From contig CAMJIC010000071.1 in the NCBI GenBank assembly GCA_946405675.1, positions 1 to 10,795 of the forward strand: a stretch of 10,795 bases of DNA, given 5' to 3'. The notes beneath the pieces are model-generated. The model saw only the letters and a list, made by a program, of their open reading frames with translations, did no database searches and was not told the origin of the DNA. This stretch comes from an uncultured Clostridia bacterium (GTDB lineage: Bacteria; Bacillota; Clostridia; Lachnospirales; Lachnospiraceae). Both the position numbers and the translations under genes were made by a program. Shown in pieces: positions 6,410 through 10,795 of this stretch; within the stretch, counting starts at the first letter, position 1, and the number at the start of each line of letters is the position of its first letter.

Positions 6410-8593
6410 ATGGGCTATTACGGAGAACAGCTGAAAGAGAGGATGGAGCAGGATCAGCTTTGTGTGAAAAGAAATGAGCGATGGCTTGGAGACACTGTCA
6501 GCAGCCGCAGGATGGGATTGGAAGAATCCATTCAGGAAAAGCAGGACAATCTGCGGCAGATCGAATTGATCGCAGAGTATTTCCAGCTGGAGGTTCCACC
6601 CTGTCATCCCTCCACACAGGCGCTTCCGGAGCTGATCAACCTGATCCTGCATCCCGCCGGGATCATGAAAAGGAGTATCCTGCTGGATGGTCCATGGTGG
6701 AAAGACGGCGATTCGCCGATTCTGGTCAGACGGCGCGGTCAGGACACAGAGCGTGTCCTGGCACTTTTTCCTGATACTTTCAGGGGCTATTATTACACAG
6801 ACAGCCGGACAAATCAGAAGATCAGGATCACAAAAAGGGAGCAGGCGCTTTTTGAGAAGGAGGCATTTTGCTTTTACCGTCCCCTTCCGGCAAAGCCGCT
6901 CACCGGCAGGGAATTCCTGTTGTTTATGATCCGCAGGATCAGGATCAGCGATCTGTTCATGTATATGTTGTCATCGATCTTTGTGGCGATGGCTGGCATG
7001 CTTCCAACCTTTATCACACAGATTGTTTTTTCGCAGATCATTCCATCCAAAAGAGCCGGGATGCTGATTCCGCTGTTTGTCCAGCTTATTGTAACAGCGA
7101 TATGCAGTTATCTGTTGAGGTCTGCCCGTTTTTCACTCAATCTCCGGATTCAGAACCGTCTGGATCTCGTCCTGGAGAACAGTGTGTATGCCCGTTTGAT
7201 CAATCTTCCGGCATCTTTTTTTAAGAACAGGACACCGGGGGCTGTCGCGCAGAAGGTCTCTTCCCTGAACAGAGTGCCGAAGATCTTTGGCGATATCCTG
7301 ATGATGCTGACGAATATTCTGATTTCATTTGTGAGCGTGATCCCGATCTTCTTTATCGCATCCAGGCTTGCGGTGCCGGCTTTGGTCTGCCTGATGGCTG
7401 CGCTGGTGATCGTGTTCGTCAGCATGATGCAGGAAACCAGGCTGTTCTGGACGGAAATGACCTGCGCGGAGGAAAACAGCGGCCTTGTTTACGGCCTGAT
7501 TTCCGGGATTGAGCGGCTTCGCACGAGCGGAAGCGAGCAGCGCGCCTATGCAAGATGGCTGAAGGTGTATTCCCAAAAGACAGGCGCATCGTTTGCCGTG
7601 CGTTTTCCGCTTTGTGTCAGAAGTGCCTTGATCACGACAGTGCGGCTGATGGGGCTTTTATGGGCGTTTGAGATTGCCTGGAGAGATTCGCTGTCTGTTG
7701 CTCAGCTTGCCTCGTTTTCTTCTGCGTTTGCGGTTGCGCTCTCTTGTATTGAACAGGTGGCAAACCACAGCAGGAGCATTTCCAGGCTGAAGCCGATTCT
7801 GGATGTCGGGAAGCCGATTCTGGAGGCTGTGCCGGAATCTTCAAAGGAAGGAAAAGCAGTCTTCGGACTGAACGGGAGTATCGGACTGAGTCATGTCACA
7901 TTCCGGTATGCCAAGGATGAACCTGCGATCCTGGATGACCTGAGCCTGAGCATTTCTCCCGGAGAATATGTGGCTGTCGTCGGAAAGAGCGGATGCGGAA
8001 AATCAACGCTCGTCAAGCTCCTGCTTGGTTTTGAAGAACCGCAGCGGGGGACGATCTCGTATGACGAGAATGATATGAAGAGTCTGGATCTGTATTCTCT
8101 AAGGAGAAATATCGGCACAGTTCTGCAGGATGGCAGATTATTCGCGGGCGATATATTTTCCAATATCACGATCACCGCGCCCTGGCTCAGCCAGGATGCA
8201 GCGTGGGAAGCGGCACGGAAGACAGGGATAGCGGAGGACATCCGGAGGATGCCGATGGGGATGCAGACCTATCTGGGAGAGGACGGAGAAGGTCTCTCAG
8301 GAGGACAGAAGCAGAGGATCATGATCGCGCGGGCGATCGCTCCGAAACCGGGGATCCTGATCCTGGATGAGGCGACCAGCGCACTGGACAACCTCACCCA
8401 GAAAATCGTGACGGATTCCATGGATGCCATGAAGTGCACCCGGATCGTAATCGCTCATCGTCTGTCGACGATCCGCTCATGTGACAGGATCATCGCGATC
8501 GATCATGGGAAGATCGTCGAATCCGGGACATATGAAGAGCTTTTGGAAAAAGGGGGCTTCTTTGCCCAGCTGGTGAGCAGGCAGCAGGAATAA
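6410..8593 (+). CDS. NHLM/NHLP-type ABC exporter 2 (permease/ATPase)
   Basis: The 727-residue product resembles the second ABC subunit of NHLM bacteriocin systems. It has a cytoplasmic N-terminal region of about 170 residues unrelated to C39 (predicted helical at 30-60, with FRGYYYTDSRT near 124-134), a transmembrane domain at about 180-450, and an ATPase domain at about 490-727. Nucleotide motifs are complete: Walker A GKSGCGKST (525-533), Q-loop Gln573 (VLQDGRLF), signature LSGGQ (629-633), Walker B ILILDE (649-654) and H-loop His683. It starts 12 nt after the preceding stop, with AGGGGG (6396-6401) as ribosome binding site, so it is translated from the same mRNA. Since both ATPase domains look competent, an asymmetric heterodimer with two active sites is expected. 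Its stop is 1 nt from that of the convergent GH42 gene, leaving no room for an intergenic terminator. Confidence 0.9.
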   Translation: MGYYGEQLKERMEQDQLCVKRNERWLGDTVSSRRMGLEESIQEKQDNLRQIELIAEYFQLEVPPCHPSTQALPELINLILHPAGIMKRSILLDGPWWKDGDSPILVRRRGQDTERVLALFPDTFRGYYYTDSRTNQKIRITKREQALFEKEAFCFYRPLPAKPLTGREFLLFMIRRIRISDLFMYMLSSIFVAMAGMLPTFITQIVFSQIIPSKRAGMLIPLFVQLIVTAICSYLLRSARFSLNLRIQNRLDLVLENSVYARLINLPASFFKNRTPGAVAQKVSSLNRVPKIFGDILMMLTNILISFVSVIPIFFIASRLAVPALVCLMAALVIVFVSMMQETRLFWTEMTCAEENSGLVYGLISGIERLRTSGSEQRAYARWLKVYSQKTGASFAVRFPLCVRSALITTVRLMGLLWAFEIAWRDSLSVAQLASFSSAFAVALSCIEQVANHSRSISRLKPILDVGKPILEAVPESSKEGKAVFGLNGSIGLSHVTFRYAKDEPAILDDLSLSISPGEYVAVVGKSGCGKSTLVKLLLGFEEPQRGTISYDENDMKSLDLYSLRRNIGTVLQDGRLFAGDIFSNITITAPWLSQDAAWEAARKTGIAEDIRRMPMGMQTYLGEDGEGLSGGQKQRIMIARAIAPKPGILILDEATSALDNLTQKIVTDSMDAMKCTRIVIAHRLSTIRSCDRIIAIDHGKIVESGTYEELLEKGGFFAQLVSRQQE

Positions 8594-8594
8594 G

Positions 8595-10649
8595 TCAAAG
8601 AAGGTAGATCTTTGTGCCAAAGGCCGGAAGCTCGGTCTGCCCTTGCACGGTCAGTCCGCTGTCCAGGTCTTTGACGGGCTGCTTCAGGAGAACCTGCTGC
8701 TTCTCCCATGCGTAATTGAGGAGGAAGAGATACCTCTTCCCATCCTTCTCGCGCACGGCTAGCTCGCAGGATTCAGGCAGGTCGACAGAGTCCTGGAAGG
8801 GCGAGAGGATCCCGGCATATTCCAGGATGCGTGTGACGGTTTCCATGGTAAAGGTACCTCCGAAATGGAGTACCTTTCCTGCCGCCAGCTTCGTTTCAAC
8901 CAGGGCGGGTGTGCCTTTGTAGAAGTCCCTGTCATAGGAAGCAAGCACCTTTGCGTCGGCGGAATCGGCCTCCAGGATATCGCTGAAGATGCCGGTGGGC
9001 AGATGCGCACCCATCCAGCACATGCTCTGAGGCTCGTCCGCGGGTCCGATGAAGGTGTATTCCTGGACATTGGTATGGGTCAGGCAGCGCAGGAGCCCCG
9101 GCATCGGCTGCATGACGCATTTCCCGGTGAGATCCTTCTGTCCGGTTCTCGCGCCGATCACCAGGATTCCGCCATGCTCCACATATGTCTTCAGCAGGTT
9201 CACTCTCTCCGGCGTCAGGATCAGCGGGTGGGGGTAGAAGAGCAGCGGATACCGGTCAAGCTCCGCAGCCTCGGTGCTGTCCTGCAGACAGACATAGTCC
9301 ATCGGTGTGTGGGTCAGCTGGGACGCGCGGAAGATTTCCTGATCGCTCTCCTTTGCCAGCCGTCTGTGCCACACGTCCACATCGCTGTCCCACTCATTGT
9401 CATAGTCTGTGAGGACGCCGAACACGGCTTTGTAGGAGGAACCGGCCAGAGAACTGACCGCCTGGATTCTTTGGCGGATTTCCTTCACTTCCTTCAGCTT
9501 CCGGTTGTCCCTGTTGTCATAGTCCAGGATCCCGTGCCAGTAGATCTCTGTCCCCATGATGCTGGTCCTCCAGCGGAAGAAGCTGATGAAGTCTGCTCCA
9601 TGGGCAATCGACTGCATGGCCCAGAGCATCATCTGCCCGGGCTTCGGGGCAGGCGCTTCCATCCGGGTATTCCATCCGTTTGCGCCGGACTGCTGTTCCA
9701 TGATGCCGAAATGAGGGCAGATGGAGCGTACCCTGGCCAGGTTCCGGCTCCACTTCCTGTCGTTCAGGCTTCCGGGCTTTTTCGGATCTTCCCCCAGGCA
9801 ATAGGCAAAGTTCGGGTAGGAATCATAGGTATAGACATCCAGCGCCTCGTCCATCATGCGGTGGCTGTCCAGCCGGTCGAACATTCCGTTGGTCGTAATG
9901 AAATCTCCCGGCTTGATGTATTTCCTCAGGATATCGCTCTGCATCCGGCAGAAGCTGACGCAGCTTTCGGAAACGAAACGCTCATAGTCCAGCACCTGGT
10001 GCGGGTTTGTGGAATTATGGATGGTTGTCCTCGGGACATGGATCTCTTCCCAGGCGGTGTAGGTCTGGTTCCAGAACACCGTGCCCCAGGCTTCATTCAA
10101 AGCATCCAGCGTTTTGTATCGAGCTTTCAGGAAAGTGCGGAACGCAAGTGTGTCACTTTCGGAATAGAACTCGCTGGTCTCACAGTTGAGCTCATTGTCG
10201 ATCTGCCACCCGATGATGGCAGGATGCTGCGCGTAATGCGCCCCCAGCCGATCCACGATCCGGCTGACCAGCTCACGGTACTTAGGGGAATTATAATTGT
10301 AATGGCGCCTCATCCCATGGCGGTAGAGCGTCCCGTCCATCCGCGCATTCAGGACCTCCGGATACTTCTCCGTAAGCCATGCAGGGGGCGTCGCGGAAGG
10401 CGTTCCGAAGATGACCTTCATGCCTTCTTTGTGAGCCGCGTCAAGGAACTCGTCGAAGAATTCATAGGTGAAGCAACCCTCCGCAGGCTCCACCTTGCTC
10501 CAGGCAAATTCCGCCACACGCACGGTCCGGATCCCGGCATCCAGCATCCGCTTCAGATCCTCCTCCCAGAGCGCCCTGTCCCACTGCTCCGGATAATAGC
10601 AGACGCCAAGATTCAGCTCTTTCCAGGTGAAATTCTGTGTTGTTCTCAT
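8595..10649 (-). CDS. Beta-galactosidase, glycoside hydrolase family 42
   Basis: The 684-residue enzyme is a complete GH42 beta-galactosidase that should release galactose from beta-galactosides or short galacto-oligosaccharides by a retaining mechanism. The N-terminal TIM barrel (about 1-395) opens with LGVCYYPEQW and RVAEFAWSKVEP. The acid/base is Glu153 in WQIDNELN and the nucleophile is Glu318 in GIMEQQSG. The trimerisation domain follows (about 396-605, with VEHGGILVIGARTG), then a small C-terminal beta domain. The Cys cluster that binds zinc in some thermophilic GH42 enzymes is absent. There is no signal peptide, so it acts in the cytoplasm on imported sugars. The ribosome binding site AAGGAAG lies about 6 nt before the ATG. 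Upstream, a TGTAAT hexamer (10690-10695, - strand) could be a -10 box but has no good -35. No transporter or sugar regulator accompanies it here. Confidence 0.95.
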   Translation of the reverse strand: MRTTQNFTWKELNLGVCYYPEQWDRALWEEDLKRMLDAGIRTVRVAEFAWSKVEPAEGCFTYEFFDEFLDAAHKEGMKVIFGTPSATPPAWLTEKYPEVLNARMDGTLYRHGMRRHYNYNSPKYRELVSRIVDRLGAHYAQHPAIIGWQIDNELNCETSEFYSESDTLAFRTFLKARYKTLDALNEAWGTVFWNQTYTAWEEIHVPRTTIHNSTNPHQVLDYERFVSESCVSFCRMQSDILRKYIKPGDFITTNGMFDRLDSHRMMDEALDVYTYDSYPNFAYCLGEDPKKPGSLNDRKWSRNLARVRSICPHFGIMEQQSGANGWNTRMEAPAPKPGQMMLWAMQSIAHGADFISFFRWRTSIMGTEIYWHGILDYDNRDNRKLKEVKEIRQRIQAVSSLAGSSYKAVFGVLTDYDNEWDSDVDVWHRRLAKESDQEIFRASQLTHTPMDYVCLQDSTEAAELDRYPLLFYPHPLILTPERVNLLKTYVEHGGILVIGARTGQKDLTGKCVMQPMPGLLRCLTHTNVQEYTFIGPADEPQSMCWMGAHLPTGIFSDILEADSADAKVLASYDRDFYKGTPALVETKLAAGKVLHFGGTFTMETVTRILEYAGILSPFQDSVDLPESCELAVREKDGKRYLFLLNYAWEKQQVLLKQPVKDLDSGLTVQGQTELPAFGTKIYLL

Positions 10650-10690
10650 TACGGCTTCCTTTCTGCTGATAGAAACAAAATGATGGTGGA

Positions 10691-10730
10691 TTACAGTTCG
10701 CTGCCTGGCCGGTGGGGCAGTGAACTGTAA
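10691..10730. repeat. Strong 15-bp hairpin upstream of the GH42 gene
   Basis: The arms at 10691-10705 and 10716-10730 are complementary over 15 bp, with a single G/T position that can wobble-pair, around a 10-nt loop (TGGCCGGTGG). Each arm is a copy, in opposite orientation, of the TTACAGTTCACTGCC motif found in the flanking 55-bp repeat. The hairpin lies about 40 bp before the GH42 start codon. No U-run follows on either strand, so it is not a classical terminator. It may be part of the same repeat family, or a leader structure if transcription starts further out. Confidence 0.7.
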
Positions 10731-10740
10731 CCGATGTTGG

Positions 10741-10795
10741 GTTACAAGTCACGCCCCTGCCAGTGTTACTGTTCACTGCCCGGCTGGGCAGGCTA
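10741..10795 (-). repeat. 55-bp dispersed intergenic repeat, right copy (inverted)
   Basis: This is the inverted partner of 19-73, identical at 54 of 55 positions, and runs to the last base of the window. It has the same CTGCCC (10776-10781) / GGGCAG (10786-10791) hairpin and the 17-mer in reverse orientation (10765-10781). With the adjacent hairpin at 10691-10730 it forms a cluster of dyads upstream of the GH42 gene. The alignment with the left copy breaks inside the window, just beyond GTTAC (10741-10745). Confidence 0.85.

Noticed and set aside
8596..8614. Small hairpin (CAAAGA/TCTTTG) at the exporter-GH42 junction as a terminator
   Set aside because: The 6-bp stem is AT-rich, there is no U-run on either side, and it lies within the GH42 coding sequence.
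8865..10730. 621-codon open frame on the + strand opposite the GH42 gene
   Set aside because: It is an antisense shadow of a well-conserved GH42 enzyme whose catalytic motifs are on the - strand. The translation has no recognisable domain and runs through the repeat cluster upstream.
10721..10740. Possible catabolite-repression (cre) site upstream of the GH42 gene
   Set aside because: Only the TGTAACCG half matches the consensus; the other half fails, and the sequence is part of the repeat cluster.

Overview
The window looks like a chromosomal stretch from a moderately GC-rich anaerobic Firmicute, most likely a gut Lachnospiraceae/Clostridia member. This is an inference from strong GGAGG-type ribosome binding sites, the clostridial flavour of the molybdenum cofactor (Moco) proteins (a MOSC-MogA fusion, and a MoeA with an LSGNPGAA motif) and the intracellular GH42 beta-galactosidase. 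No phage, transposase, tRNA, rRNA or CRISPR signal is visible.

Layout. (1) 1-157: an intergenic stretch carrying one copy of a 55-bp repeat. (2) 158-3392: a Moco block with moaA and a MOSC-MogA fusion gene on the + strand, facing moeA on the - strand; the two converge with overlapping stop codons. (3) 3393-3533: a divergent control region between moeA and the export operon. (4) 3534-8593: a three-gene operon of the NHLM/NHLP bacteriocin-export type, made of a short one-pass membrane-fusion-like protein and two ABC permease-ATPases, the first with an N-terminal C39-like domain. (5) 8595-10649: a GH42 beta-galactosidase on the - strand, meeting the operon tail-to-tail with a 1-nt gap. (6) 10650-10795: the upstream region of the GH42 gene, with a strong hairpin and, in inverted orientation, the second copy of the 55-bp repeat.

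How the genes work together. MoaA starts pterin synthesis from GTP. The MogA domain would adenylylate molybdopterin and MoeA would insert molybdate. MoaC, MoaD and MoaE are not here and must be encoded elsewhere. The export operon has the parts of an NHLM-type peptide exporter, but no precursor peptide or modifying enzyme lies in the window. The GH42 enzyme is an unlinked carbohydrate gene.

Most interesting points: (a) moaA carries an in-frame, roughly 111-bp insert made of consecutive hairpins, placed just after the first radical-SAM cysteine cluster, so a palindromic element appears to have become part of the protein. (b) The C39-like domain of the first ABC protein has lost all three catalytic residues (Cys to Gly19, His to Gln94, Asp to His110) while keeping the fold-level motifs, so it looks like a non-cleaving substrate-docking domain. 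(c) Two inverted copies of a 55-bp repeat, 54/55 identical, bracket the whole segment, and a 17-bp sub-motif recurs within them.
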